DNA from: Colius striatus
Lineage: Eukaryota; Chordata; Aves; Coliiformes; Coliidae
Direction of reading: 5' to 3'
DNA length: 64,000 nt
Assembly (NCBI RefSeq): GCF_028858725.1
Contig: NC_084768.1
Span: 33,882,664 to 33,946,663, forward strand
Both the position numbers and the translations under genes were made by a program. Shown piece by piece: positions 42,301 to 57,500 of this stretch (position 1 is its first letter; each line of letters starts with the position of its first letter). The notes beneath the pieces are model-generated. The model saw nothing but the letters and a program-made list of their open reading frames with translations. It was not told where the DNA came from and did no database searches.

Positions 42301-45232
42301 TGCAACTGAAAAACAGGTGCTGCAGCCATCTAATCTGCTGTATTATAAACTCTCAGCAGCAGGTAAAAGGTGCCCTACACAAATGCATGCAGTACAGCAC
42401 AACTCTGCAGCCTGTTTGCTGCAGTCCTTGCTGAATATGCCAGTGTTAATAAAAAGTTGTCTTCTGACACACAGGAGATGCATCAGGACATAACCGTAAC
42501 ACACAAAAACCCACCAAGTTACAAAACTTAAACCTAATGCATTGGAAAATGTTGTTTTAATTGCACTAATCCTCTACAGCAATCCAAAACATCACATGTT
42601 TTCAGATAATTATCCCACTGCCCTTCCATTCTGGATTGTTCCCCAGAGTGTACTATGCAGGGGTTTGTGGTTGGTTTGGGGTTTTTTTAATCTAGTTTTA
42701 GCCTAATTTTCTTATAGCTTGAGTCCCTTCATCTTTTGCCCCCACCAGACACAAGTCTCTCTACACATGAAGGAAATGGATCATTTCAGTAATGTTCTCC
42801 ATCAAAACCAAAATGTTTCAAATACCAAAATATTCAAGTGACGCTAAGAGGGGATGAATTCTAAGGTGATAACTGACGACAACCTTTCTGAGACGTGCTC
42901 CAAATCATGTTTCTTATCATTTCCTTTCATCCTACTTCCTAAACAACAAAAGCACATTTCTACTTTCACGCATATTCTCCAAAATGTTTTCAATTTGCTC
43001 AATTTAAATTTCCTTTCAGGAAGCTACAAGCTATTACAAAACGATTCACTGAACCAGGGACTGTAAAATCACAAGGAAAAAGTATTTCACGTACACCTTT
43101 ACATCACCAAGGTGATGGAATTGGGGAGCCTCTGTACTTAGTCTAGATTTTGCATCAGTTACACTGAAATCACCAATTCTTGTAAAAGAGAGCACATTCT
43201 GCAAATGTATAAAAGAGAGACTGTTTCTTTCAACAAAGCAGGTCACAGGATCATGTCTCAAAGAGGGTGGATTTACTGGTACCCAAGAGAAGGTACTGCA
43301 CTCACTCAAACCATGCAGCTAAACACTAATCCTTAGCTTTCCCAAGGCATCAATGGATCCTTTGTCTGCCGGTTTGTGAAGCGTTAAAGAGCACAGAATC
43401 CAGAGAACAATCCCTGATGCCTCCCTCAGCCACGCAGGACTAGGAGATGGTTTTGGAAAAAGGCCTGCCCAGCCCCAACAGCAAAACTGTGAAACAAGGG
43501 TGAGGAAGGTGTGTATTAGCTCAGCCCAAACAACGCTCCCTAACATCACCTTAACTTGGGAACCAAACCTATGGCAGAAGCCTTGGGCACAAGTCTGCGT
43601 CCTGCTCCCCCGCTCACCCTCCAGCCATGGAGTTCAGGTCACCCAGCTCTGCTACAGGCAAGAGGGAAACAAATCATCCTACAGAGGGTAAACTTCTTTT
43701 TGTTGAAAAAATAAATCGCTTAAACAGTCTGCTACAGTAATTAGGATTTGCACCAAAGTACTGCATGAAGATGGATACTTTTAGCACATCTTACCAGAAG
43801 GGGATAATAAATAATAAGTAATGTCAAAAAAAACCCAAACCCCACACATCAACCAAAAACCACACCAAGTGAAAAAACAGGAGCTAATCAGTCCCAGTTC
43901 GGATTTAGGCAAAACAAAAACAAGCTACACACAAATATAGCTCTCAAATTCCTTTAAAAACAAGCCAGACCCCAGAATTTCCTCCAATTGCATCCTAAGT
44001 TTGATTCTACACTACTCCCGGATGACACGATTCCTCCCTCCAAACCTTTCAGTTGGCAGAAGGAGGGACAGGGTTATCTGTTGACAAATACGTGGTTTAA
44101 AAACATGAGAACGTGGTGCCTGCAGAAGGGAATTGTCATTCTGTAGAATCACCCTACAGCTTCACAGGAGCTTGGCACAGTTAATTCAGGAACCTTTTTA
44201 GTCAACACGTCAGAGCTGTGTTGTGATTAACAAGGAAAATGTGACCAAAACCCCCAACACGTCGTACCAAGCGCGTCACTTCTGTGGTAAGAGGATAAAA
44301 AAATATTCCTGTAAGTTACACATCACATATACAAAACAGTTTTCTCTCTTTACAATTAAACTTCCATCCACATAGTCACAACCTCCTCTCTCTGAAGAGA
44401 GTTGCAGCACTTGTCAAAGGCAGTAGCAGCAAAGGAAAAAGCACTCCCATAAGAATTATGCTGTTTCCACACATCACTCACCACGCTAACCTACAAAAAA
44501 TAAAGTTCCACGGGCAATTCAGAAGATGTACTATTGCATGTAACCCAACGGAGCAAAAGCGAGTCCTTCCCATCAAAATCAGGTAACTGTAACAATTTTT
44601 AAGATATTTTGTAGTCTTATAATACAGCATCTTAGATAAAAACTGCTTAACAAATTTACCAAAACAGTTTGCATTCATATAAGGCAGAACACAAAGCAGC
44701 AAAAGGCTTCACAGAATCAAAGCTAAGATTTTAGCTTTTCTTGCAAAAATTAAGAAGTTGTCTAGAATGAAGTCCTGATAGTTATTCCTAGGAGAAAACA
44801 TAGAAACGTGCCAGGAAAATCGCACCATTTCAGGAGTTCAGGGAGGGGGGTTGTTTTCTAAAAAGAAAAGAGATGTCAGTATTCACTGGACTTATAAAAC
44901 ACATTAATCTGAGAAACCTGAGTGAAACACTTTGAACACACTGGTGGGCAACAAGCGAGCAACCAGCCCGCTCCTTTCCAACTTCAGCAGCTTGCAACTG
45001 CTTCCAACAGACACGTGGGGCTCCTCTGCGTGAGCTGCTGCGGTCGGTGCTCCCGGACGGGATCCGCCAAGCGTGGCCCCGGGCGTGCAGGCAGTGTGGC
45101 TAGGGGGAAGGAAGGTCAGGACAGAGGTAATACCTTGTTTCCTTAGGAGGAGCATTCCATGGCAGAAACGTGCACTGTGTCAGCAAACTCAAATCACTTT
45201 CACCGCGGGAATTTAGTTGATGTCTACGGTTT
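36400..45232. other. Intergenic region between TLCD4 and the HCCS-like gene
   Basis: No coding exon recognised. It presumably includes the TLCD4 3' untranslated region at its right end. The nearest canonical AATAAA on the minus strand that I noticed is far away (40998-40993), so the 3' end of TLCD4 is not determined here. The rest is mixed A+T-rich sequence with short chance frames. Confidence 0.5.
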
Positions 45233-45548
45233 CTAGTCAGATTTTCCATTCCTGTGAGTTTTGGCTTCCTCCCGTCCGATAAGACAAATGACTTTGTAGC
45301 ATCCTTTTCCAATTTTGACCATCCACATCACATTCATAACATCCAAGACAACACTTGAGATAATCCAGGCGCTCTGGGCTGCAAAGCCCAATCTCTGGAA
45401 AGCCTCTGTTCCAAACGAGGCAATCACGTGGCTGTAGTAGACAGGCATGACGGCGATCCTCACCACGAAGAACACCACTGTCATCAGCACACCATTGATG
45501 ATGTTGGCCTTGGAAGATTTGGGATATCCCAGTATTTCAAAGAACCAC
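45233..45548 (-). CDS. TLCD4: TLCD4 coding exon 6 (terminal)
   Basis: Acceptor TTCTTTCACAG. It encodes [20 protein letters not shown], the last membrane segments and [15 protein letters not shown], with a TAG at 45235-45233. Confidence 0.95.
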
Positions 45549-48500
45549 CTGTGAAAGAAGTGTTGCCAGGCAGACTTGAAGCCATCCCAGTAATAAAGGA
45601 TTTCATTTCAAGAGCTTTTTTTGCAACTCATCATTTACTTAATGAATTGCTTCTACCTTTATCATTTCTAAATTACCCCACTGTGTCTTGGCTTAGTTGC
45701 AAATTCTTCTGCTTTGCTGCCTTTTTTTTTCCCCACTTAGGCTGTGTGTGGTACCCACTGCACTGCAGAATAACACGCAGGAAATCCTGATCAGACCTGT
45801 GAACCAGCTGACAGTCAGTGTGCAATTTCAGTGGCTGTTGTATAACACATTGTGATTCAAATCCTGTTCCCAAACAACTACAAATATTTGTTACTTCTTA
45901 CTGCAGTTGGCACCAATGGGTAACTAAAATACCGCCTGATTCCCTCAGTGCAGTTCTAGGATTGTGTTGGGATATGGTAATCTAGAGAGACCTGGAAATT
46001 TCCAGTTTCTCAGACTTGGGGTTTTCTGACTGCTTCTGCTCAGCCTGTGACCAGAACTTCGGAACCAGACACTGCAAACGGCCCTGGATCATGTCACAGC
46101 CAGGTACGTTAGGCAACAAAAAGGCAAATCCAAAAATCCCCTCTTGCACTACTGCTACTGGGTGGTCAGTGCTCCTTAAAAATAAGTGTTTGCAGATTAA
46201 TTCCTTACTGACAGCCGTAACTTACCATCACAATTTTACCCACCACAGTTCATAATTAATTACATAAACACTGACATTAACATGAAAAGATCTGAGTGCT
46301 TGGCACGGAGACAGCCTCCAATTAGATATCCCTAACAACACCGACAGGAAACACAGAGACAGTTCTGAGATTAGAACATCACTTTATACTTTAATAATAG
46401 CTCTTGGTAATACCAAGAATGCAAACAAGAAGCTTAATGTAAGTCATTACTGTGATCCATTACTTACTGCCTTAACAGTCTGGTTCTCTTCAAACTTAAG
46501 GAATAAAAAAACCTCAATCCAAAACATTCATGAATTAACGAGATGACATGCCTCAGTGCAAGGGACCTTTTCATTTCCTACAGTGATTTTGCTTTCCTCA
46601 GAAAGCAGTAAATGCCTGTATTCAAAGGCACATGATCTCGCCATCGGCATACTAAAAGTATAATGTATATTATTTTTAATATCTAGATGTACCATGAGAC
46701 TTCCTAATGCCACAGTCTAAAAGCTAAGCATCAGTACAGGTGCCACTTAAACCCAGGATGAAATCCTGTCTGAATATCATACCACCTTTTCTTCACTTCC
46801 TCACTCTTCTTATCACTCTATTACTAAAATAAGTTTAAAGGAATGTTTGTTTACACCTCAGCTTCTCTGAGCACAAACTGCATTAGACAGCTGCGTTTGC
46901 GCAAATGAGAACAACTTCTGGTGAGCTCCATTATTCCACCCTGACCTCCTGTGAGTTTAATTTGCTAAACTGATGCTTGACAGAGATCTCAGCACAATCT
47001 CTTTTGTTCTTAGAGATCTGAGGGATGCTACAGCCTCATAAAATATTTCAGAGTTTACAATCACAATGCAGTACTGGCTAATACTTTGATACCCTGTTTG
47101 TAGGATCATAGTTCCTCATTTTCCCTACAAATCTTATACTTTCTCTACCAGGTACCTGGAAAAGAAACAGATGCCACACATGTAGGATCAGTGAAGCAGA
47201 AATACACTCCAAAAAGCACGAGTGAGGATGTTGCATCTGATGCAGTGAAAGATCTGATCCTATATTGCAAAAATAACGAAGAGGAGAGGACCACAGCACT
47301 GCCCTACACCAAAGTCCCTCTTCTCCTGAGGTGCAGTCCTCCTGGGGCAAATCCCTGTGCCCAGCTGGGTCACAATGGCCGTGGAATAAGGAGAGAGGCC
47401 ACCCTTTCCAGAGCCCTGGGAAACTCCAGTGGCTGCCTTCCGCTGGGTATGTGGCATCATCCCACCTCTGTCCTGATTCCCACAGCAGCAACACTATAAG
47501 CAGAAGCCAAGGCAGCCTTCAGCTCTCACTGAGCTCTGTGAAAGAGCCTTCTCCCACCCTCTTCTCTGATCTCAACTGTGAAGATTAACCATTCTAGATA
47601 TATTAAGGTGCTTTTCACAATCTAAGTGCTCAAAATAATTTCCAGAAGTATTCTGGAAAGTAAATAAAGAATATGCACTTATATTCCTCTTTGTATTCAT
47701 ATGCATATACATGTATATACAAATACATGCCCATACTGATCTACAGATGTGCAGTGTTGCAAAATAAACTTAAAATCATCCAGGGCAATGCAATTCCATT
47801 CCAGGATAGTCACAACAATCTTATCTTGTTTTTCTCCTGGGCCACAATACTACAAAAACAAAACCCCAATCCCTACTGAAAGTGATGGCTTTATTGTAAT
47901 GATTGAATGGACATACACAGGCTAATAAACAATATTGTATTTGTGAACTTTTTGTTCAGTAGTTCCATAAGAGTCAGGCATTTCATATGAAGGGTAGTCT
48001 ACTCTAAAAAGCAACTGAGGCTGAATATATCAGCTGTATTTGTACAGCTACAGCAGCAAAAGGTTTTCACAGCAGAAAAGGTTTCCACATAGTAACTCTT
48101 AGTGTTTTAGATATTATATATATTCCCTTTCAGCAGACCTTCAGCAACAACAACAAAATACTTCCTAAATGACAGAAATAACAACACATTAAAATGAGGA
48201 GAACTATGCAAAAATTCCCACGGACTTACCGCTGGTTGACAAAAGGTGTGGAGAACTCTGCAAGCAGGCGGAAGTTCCCAAAGTAAGCCAACAGACCTTT
48301 GCTCTGGTTAGCAAAACAAAAGGGACATGCAGGCATCAACAACATAGACGTGAAATCTCGATTAAAGGCTTCAAGTACACACAGAATGACACAACACCTC
48401 AGCTTCTTTATTAAAACTGATAGTAAGGAGTTTGCCAGTTGTGCTGGACCTCCCTGCCCTTTCAAAATGAGGATTGCCACAAAAGCTGCAGTTGTCCTTC

Positions 48501-51500
48501 AGTTATCTCAAACCAGTCGTTTCTTACTTATAAATAAATCTTTAAGAGACATTCTTTGGTTGTAGCATCCCATGACACAATGGCTGGGAAAGCAGCAGCT
48601 TGCAGATGCGGAGGAAAAAAAACCTGTTTTAAAACATTTCAGTAGGTCATGACTCCTCTTCCCCTACCAGGCACGTTAACACCCACTACTTCAGGCACTT
48701 TGTGTCAGTGCACCAAACACTTTTGTCACTGTGCACCAAACAGCCAATCTGTGCTCTTAATAAAACTCTTTCCTATCTCCAAGAGCAATTTCTAAAGCTA
48801 GACACTTGTAACTTTCTCTGAAGGTAGGAGAATGAGAGTAACACGTGGACATCCAAGGGCAGAGCTACATCCAAATAATGAGAACTCCTTTAAAAGAAGT
48901 TCACAGTAACACTACTACATTTACTCCAGAAACAAATAATGAATCTTCTGCATCAGGGATTGGCCTTGGTAGCAGTATTTTAATTTCTCTAATATTCATC
49001 ACTGATTCTCTTTCATTCATGATAATATTAGTACATCTAATTATCTTCAACACTAAACCGAGTACTTACTTGTCAGTGCACTTTATCCCTTTTAAAGCAT
49101 TACGTGGGAAATCTGACAGTAATCTGGCATCTCGACAGTTTTAATATTATAAGCCTGGGATTCACACAGTAAGCAGGGAAAGAAAAGTTGTAAATGAAGG
49201 AAATTGCATTTTATAATACTTCTTTATTTACTGAATGGACTTTTCAGAAGAAATTCGGGAGCACTATTCTGGAGGTCAATGGGATTCGGACCAAGTCACA
49301 TGGGCACTCTTGAGAAATTCCAGCAGCAGCAAAGAGGAACTTAGTCTTTATCCCAGAACAGTATCCTTCTCTTTCCCTTTTCCCTTCAATGTATGTACGC
49401 CACAGCTATTGATACATACAGTTAATCACCCATTGTTTCCCTGCCAAAGTAATCGTCAACAAGAAGTCTCAGAGGATCAGTTGTGTTGTAACAGATTTAA
49501 AATACCAACACACCAAACAAGCAAAAAAAGGCAAAAAGAAAAAAAAACCAAAACTCCTCCGAAAAAACACACTCAGCTGCCTGTAGTACATTGGCCAGAG
49601 TTAGGGACAACTGACCTATGGCCTTGCAAATACAATCACAGGCAGAGCATAACCTCTTCAAACCATTTCCTTCTGATTTTCCAACTAAGTACTCAGACTT
49701 GTGGTTTTACTTGAAGCACTTTTCCGTAACTATGGGAAAAGTCCCTTTGTCAAAATCTCTACAACAAAAACTGAGGAGAGTTTTAATTTCAGGAGTTAAG
49801 TTACTCGTTTTTGTCGAAGGACTGTAAGATTGAAAAGGCATGCAATTACCACAAATGACTGGTAAAACCATTGAGAAAGTTAATGATGATTGAAAATATA
49901 AACTAACACACCATCCAGGGAAGATTTTGTTTTTAAACATTAAGCAAATGAGATGTAGAAAAGCATTGTCTTCAACCTCATTTGCTCGTTTTGTTACCAG
50001 AAAATACAGCACTCACCAGTACAAAATAGTAAGCATACAGAGCTGCCAAGTGATGTATTACAAAGAATTTGTCACCAATTGCCTTCCAGTAGTAAATAAT
50101 AAGCAACAAATCTACAAGAGAAAAGAAATAAAGAAGAATTTATTATACTACCATTGACCTCACAATAGTGCCTCTCTGAGTTTTAAAGGTATAAATCCAA
50201 CATGTCACACCAGTAGAAACTCTCTGAAGAGAACATCTTTATCCTAATGACTTTACTTAAGGCATTAAGCAACACTAACCTTCAAACAGTTGTGATACAT
50301 GTTCACTTTCCACACCAGTGGAAGCACAGAGGCTTTACCTGAAATATTTCTGAAGGAAATCTCAGATCTGATGGCAAGACTTCACACTTATGAACCCAGA
50401 AATTTGAAACAACTGGGGGAAAAAAAATAAACAAGCAGGGGGAGGGGCTGTCTGCAGAGGCACAACCGATACACAAATACATGCAATAAATGCAGGGATG
50501 GGGGATTTCTGACTCAAAAAAGTAGTTCTATCAGTCAACAGGGAAATATTTACCAAAAATTATCTGCAAAGTGCACTTGTAACGAGAAGCACATTTGCTT
50601 TATTTAACTGGAATCTTCCAATTACTGCAAAAGTGACACAGTGGACCCGAGTTAACGTTGTAAGGAAAGCTTTGACACAAGAGCTCTTTCTCTTCTCCCA
50701 CGACCGTCTGAGACTTCAGAACATTTTCTCTTCTGTAATGAAACAGGCAACTTCTGCCCCTACTTTCTCCAAATGACTACTGTGGACTGGAATATCAGTG
50801 GTCAAGTTTCTAAATCAAAAACTTTACCCCTGTGCCTTTTGCATCTCTAGTGAGTGCCTTCATCTCTTTTCTATTAGCTATCCGCAGGCGGGACTCTCTA
50901 TCATCTGGCATAGTCGTTTCACTTCCTATTAATAATTAAACGTTAACTATATAAGGAAGTGAGAGAGAACAAGTGGCCAGGTTCAGGTCTCGGTTCTAAG
51001 GCATCCATTAATTCAGAATGAAAGGCTAATGCATAATTATTCAAAAATAGGTACCAGTGAATTTAAACATGGAGCTGAAGCTATTACATGAAAACCACAG
51101 ACTTGAACTAACTCAGAGTTTAGCTGCAGGTGCTGATCACCAGATTATCAGCCTCACAGGGGTGAGAAATCTAGTCCAAGGGATAATCAAGTCCATGGTC
51201 CAGTCTCTGACCAGAAACTCCATCCTAATATGAGCAGCTTTCCCCAGAAATATTCCAAACCACAACAAGTTTTGCCTCGGTGAGCCAGTGATATCCCCAC
51301 ACACCATAAAAGAAAGGTCTAAAGCATTTTATAGCAAAATTCCCATGCCGAGTTTATTTGACAGTAAATAATTCAAACCACAAAACGTATGTAGGGGTAA
51401 ATGCCATTCCAAGAGAGTAATTTAAAATGCTCAAGTTTAACATATGACTAAATTTTGGCTCAAAGTGAGATTAAAAGGTGGGTGGGCAGCATCCTATGGC

Positions 51501-54500
51501 CTCATTTGCCTCAGCTTGTACGGCGGGTTACTAACATTTTTCCAGCATTCTGAGATCACGGGAAGAAACAAAACACGAGAGAAAAGCTACAAGCTGTAGA
51601 CACCCTGAAGGGAGTGGAAGGGCACTGCTTTAACACCTTCTCAATTGGGTGAAGCTGGAGTTGGTAGTTGTGTATCAAGCCATGATAAAGCTGCATACTG
51701 GCATTTCCTCAGGGCTTGGGGAGATACCACTCCATGTTTCACATCCACTGGCAAGATCCTGTGATTTCATCACAACCCAACACTCCATTAGCAATTCTAA
51801 AAGCCACAATAGAAACTGTATTGTATACACATATCACATCTCCAGCATAGTGCCTCAGTCTAAATACACAGGCATAGTGACTCAGTATAAACATACAGGT
51901 TGTGTGCGTTATACACGTTGCATAATTACCAGAAATGAGGTAGCCTGTGGTAATAGCAATATTCAGTTTCACAATTGAAGGGTCGCCCCTGTAAACATAA
52001 AAACACACAGTTACAGCCTTTCTAAGGGGGTACCTTGCAAAGGACATACACATACCGAACACACAATGTCCACTGGGTCACCTTACTCTTGGCCATCCGT
52101 AAGGCATTATGAGCTTCGGTTAAGAAAGGTCATTGCAACTGTTGTAAATACACCAAGTGACATTTGACATCTTTTTAAATTATTACTTTAGTAACTAAAG
52201 CCACAGATTTCTACATCTGGAGTGTGTTCTGTGCACTTTTAACTGACAAATTCCTGAAGCCACTAAGGCAATTTTGACCAAACAACAATTTACAAAAAGA
52301 AACGCTGCCATGAAATGCACCTGAAACAAAACAATATCAATCAAAATCAAGACAAAACATACTTAATATAGAACACTTTGATACTAGAGAATATATTAGC
52401 AGTCCATTTATTAAATACTCCTATTGCTTGTGAAGACAGTCCTTGAAATTTTCACATCTTTTTTAAAAACAAAGATTGACAGAAGGTTTATGGGAGGCAG
52501 AAACATGAACATCAATCTAGACATATATGTATTTTGTACATATAATAGGTCCCTGCAGCTGTTTCACACACACAGAGACACCCCACACTTGCAATAGCAT
52601 TTCAATGTCCCTTTAAAATGATTCTACTAAACAGCAGAGTTTCCATCATGCTGACTTACAGTTACATCTTGGTTCTACGCTTTATTAATTTCACATGCTC
52701 TTTCAAATCAATTGCTTGTATTTGATCTATTCCACTTCACAGAGACACAATGTACTAAGACATTAATATTGACAAAATAATTTGGAATTGTCAAGTAGTA
52801 CAGACATAAAAATGGACACATCACAACTGGGAAATGAAAGAATTATTTCGGTAACTAACACTACAGGGTTAGGGTTTTTTCGTTCTCAGTTACCACAGTA
52901 CGGAATGGTTTGGGTTGGCAGGGACCTTAAAGATCATTCCTGTTCCAACCTCCCTGCCATGGACAGTGACACCTTCCCCTAGACTGGGTTTCTCAAAGCA
53001 CCATCCCAAACAACGTTACTGCATTGTGCAAACACAACACAAGTGTAAGATGCCTTACCAGAGATGGTCAGCATTAACAGCATCATCGTACAAGAGAATA
53101 TACAGGCAAAACCCACCGACCACCAAGGCGTGGAACGTGGACACTGTCCTGGAAAAGAGATCATAGTCACCAGGAGGTACTGCAGTTCATAACTGTCTAT
53201 ACTGCAAGGTAGGACGTTTCCAAAGACATTCTCAACTGCAACCAGATGGCTCTGTGGAAGACAATCATCTCTTCTTTACACTCCATTCAGCTGCTTATAA
53301 AATGACAGCTGGAAAAAACAGTCAAAAAGAACTGTGAGAGGGGAGGTGGGGGCATGTTAAATAGAAAGTCAGATCTTGGTTAGTAACCAAGACTCGCAGT
53401 TTCCTCCAGTTATCCCATATTTTACCAAACTGTCAAAGGTGATACAACATCCAGTTCTCTAATAAATGCTGCATTGTATTGTTACTGAATATTTCACATT
53501 CAGACTGGCCCACGAGCCCTACAGCAGTAGCTTTCTCCTTTCAGGTACCAAATTAATAGATGTCAAATAAATCCACCAAGTTCAGGTTTTGGGAAAAGGA
53601 GGATTAAATGAAATATCCTATCAAGGAAAGAATTTCTCACACATTTTAAGATGATTCTGGTTTTCAAAGAGGAAAGTTTGTACAACAAAAGCCTGTAGCT
53701 GAGGATTTGAGGCATAACAGCTGAATAACTCAGACAAACTTGCAGTTTGCAGCTTTACTTTGTTTTACACTCCTCTTATCCTATACAGTTATAGTAACCA
53801 ACATTGCCTTGTCCATACTTTGGTAATAAATCCCTTCTTTTTTCCTCCAAAGACACCAGTCTCAAGGATACAGCCTGCATACACACTGCAGATAAGCTCT
53901 GAATGTTAACAAGCACTTCAGAGCATTACCTCTTCACAGAGGCCCTGGCAGGGGTCCTGCCCTTTTCAGTCCACATGTATTCTTGGAAGGTAGAACAATG
54001 CAACGGGCATGGCTCCAAAATGTGTAACCTTGTTCCTCTAGCCATGGGATTAACACAACTATGAACTGCACTTAAGACTGTGTACCTACTCTCTGCTTTC
54101 CCACTCATCAAGTGCAACTAGGAAAAAAAAACCAACCATATGTGCCAAAATAGCTCTACTGAATCATGGATGCTATTTGAAATCCGAGAACGCCGAAGTT
54201 TAAGGCTGGGTTATCAGAAACACCTTTACAACATATTCACAGCACTAACAATAGGCACATAAAGGTACAGATGCTGTTAGCTATTAGTCTTGGCTTTGTA
54301 CATATTGAGTACATGTATTTGGAAGCCACTAATATTTTAAAAGTGCATAAGAAGTCCCAACTCCCCCATGCAAGATGTAAAGAAAGTGTCTTACTTCCTG
54401 TGGAAGACTTTACAAAGAAAGAGTAGGTTACAATCCCTCATCTGTTCCCAAAAGGTGCATTATCATCTGTTGGCTTTAGAAGACTCTGTAATTTTTCATA

Positions 54501-57500
54501 AAAGAAGTCTCTCTTCACAGTGTGTTTAGAGTGTCGTCATGCTCTTTTCAGCAGCTTTTTCAACAGTATTCCAAAAATGAATGGAGCAGATTAATACAGG
54601 ATGAATAGCCAAATGTAACAAGCTGGATGAGGACATTACACTGACTATTATGGCACAGGCTGCCTTTTTGGGGGGTTTTCTAACAAAAAGAAAATTCAGT
54701 TATCAGCTTTAATGAAAATTAATAGTTTAACCAAAATGTCTACTCTCACAACACAGAATTAACAGAGAGCTAGGAGCTTTGCTTCCTTTTAAACAAAAAG
54801 CACGGCACATAATACGAGTGTTTGCAAAATACCTGGGATTTTTGAACTTTAGGAAAAGATGGTGCTGAAAGAAGGAAAATTTGTCCTACAATATAGCTCA
54901 TTAGCTTGCAGCTGCAATTTGTGTCAGGAGTGGCTGTTTGCCCAAACCTCAGCGTTAAGCACACAAGCCATAACAAGGACAGAACTTGAAGCGGTAAGGG
55001 CAAAAAAAAAAAAAAAGAAAGGTTTCCTCCTTAACACTGGACTTTGAAGCTGCTCCATAAACAAGGGACAGAAAAAGGAAGTGCAACACTCCGTTTTAAT
55101 ATGGAATCTAGGTCAAGCCCTGTACATTTCCTTGAAACTACTGTCAAAGCCTGCAACCTTTAACTCCTCGTTAAACCCTGAAGAAAAAAGTTGCACTGAT
55201 ACATGGCATCCCTGCTCCTTTACTATTGATTTTCTTTTTTGGCACTGCAGTACAAAGATGAACTACAGAAGAGGTGTTAAGAATTAATGCACAAGAAATT
55301 AAAGAGTTGTGCTACATCTGCGTCGAAGTACAGTTTTTAACTTGATTTGAGTGTCTGCATACTCTGGGCTCCAAAAGCAACTATTTGATTGGTTCTTAAT
55401 TCTTGGAATGTCAGAACGAACACATTGACAATACGGAAAGTTGCAACTCAAATGCTTGACTGCAAAGCCGTCCAAACAGTAACAACGTATTTTCGATGCT
55501 ACAGCTCATTTCAGGCAGATGCCCTCTTCCAGGCCCAGCTGAGCTGATAAAAATGCGCAGCCATCCTCTGTGCCAGTTTCCCTCAGGACTGCCAACAGAA
55601 TCATTTGTGTGAGCACTCCCTACGCCAGTTCAATATAGGACAAAATAACAACCACCTACTTTTAAATCATTAAAGTTGACCCAGCTCATTTTACTGGGAG
55701 GTAGTAACTTTCTCTACACACACAGCTGTCTGCAGAGTATGCAGACGTCCACCTGCATTCTTTGAACAAGTAAGACACTCCTTGGGGTGTCTCTTCGTTT
55801 TAGTGAAACACTGGAGTGACGAGGCAGCTTGACAAAACGCAGTGCTTGGTTAGCAGTGCCAACAGGCAATCTTTTGGAGAAATGCTGGCACAGTTAGCCT
55901 TTCTTTTGCTTTGTGTCCTCCTCAGGTGTAACAACAAGCTGTTGATGAATGATGCTCTGTGTTTCATGCCTTTTAACTCCAGAACTGGATGTAGCATTGG
56001 GCCATGATTTGCCTGTACATTAACATCTATACCCTGCTACCAAACCCAGGAGAAAAAGGTGGAATGAAGTTTAAAAGGATTCAGTCTGGGGTGCTGTATT
56101 GACTTGAGTAGTTCACCACCTTACTACAAAGTAGCCCAGAGATTACAGAGCAGCTTATTTCCAGCACACTTGTGACGTGTGAAACAATTCGTATGTTGTT
56201 ACGCAGAGCACCACAACTCTGTGCAGCACTACGAGGACCAAGTTCTCAGAAAGCCTATTGTGCAATTCAAGGGTCACTCAACGTGGCCTAGAGGTAAAAG
56301 TTCAGCTCCAACATCATAACAGTTTAGTTTCTCTGCCTGCCTCTATCATCAACTGTAACACAGGGATAAAGTTAAGCTGCACTGATAGTCATTAACTGGC
56401 ATCCTACAAAGCTGTCCTGGTAGACAGGTAATTATTCAAAGATCAAACTGAAATGAAGATGATGCCTTTCATGATGCTGCAGGGGGACATTTGCAAGACT
56501 ATTTGAGCTGCTAATGCTGCCTAGAACAATGGAAACAACTTTTAAAGTATCCACATGATACGATCGTTACACAGCACAAGGAGGAACGGTGATACAGTGA
56601 TAACGCATTTTGGGGGCAGTGACAGACGTGTAGTACACATTTTTGGCTTCAAATTTAAGAAACAGCAGAAAGATATTGCAAAGTTATAACAGGCTATTCA
56701 AGCATAAAGTATTGGCTTTTCAGCCACAGAAGCCTGTGTACTACATACACCCTTTCAGAGTAGTATATTGCAAACAAAAGCTCAGTCATCATTTAGTTTG
56801 CAATTACTACCCTATACTTCCTTTATGGCTTAAAAGAGAGGAAACTACCCAGGAAAGATTCAGTTTCTAACAGCACTCAGCTTTAAGAGACAAGTGTAAT
56901 GCAGGTGGATCCATCCCAGTGACGGAACTGCAGAAGCACAAAGGGAGTGAGGAAGGTTTTTAGATTTGAGTTTCTGGAACTCCTTCCTGAATGTGCACAC
57001 AGTGACTGTCAGAGCTTCCCCCCACCTCGCTTCTTGCATCCTACTTCACCACCAACACACAGATGCACCTGTCTAACCCTACTCACTTCAATACTACAAG
57101 TTAATTTATTAGAAAACCATCACTTTTACGAAAAAAAAAGGTTGTAGTGTAGTAGTACCAAGAAAACAGAGAGCAATTTGCTTTGCACCCAAAAGCATGA
57201 TAGAGATACACCAGCATTTAGATCATGGAATAAATTGCAGCAGTTTTTATTTTCATGTATGTATGGAGGAAGGGAACTTTGGACTCCTCCTCTTAATCAG
57301 AAGCATCACAGAGAAGCCATTTAAAATAAATCCACTTCAGCTTACTACCTCTCACCAGTCACCTTTTTCTTTTGCTGACTTTCATTTGGGCATCACTGTC
57401 TAATAAAGCATTTAATGGACCAGTGTTTGTAATGCTGTGTGTTCAAGAAGGGGCCTCAGCATTCTACGTACAGAATTTGGCAAGCGCCTAGAGCCATCCC

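Noticed and set aside
47078-47494. 138-codon minus-strand frame in TLCD4 intron 5
   Set aside because: No recognised domain. It sits inside an intron of a well-supported gene and is probably a chance frame or remnant of an old repeat.
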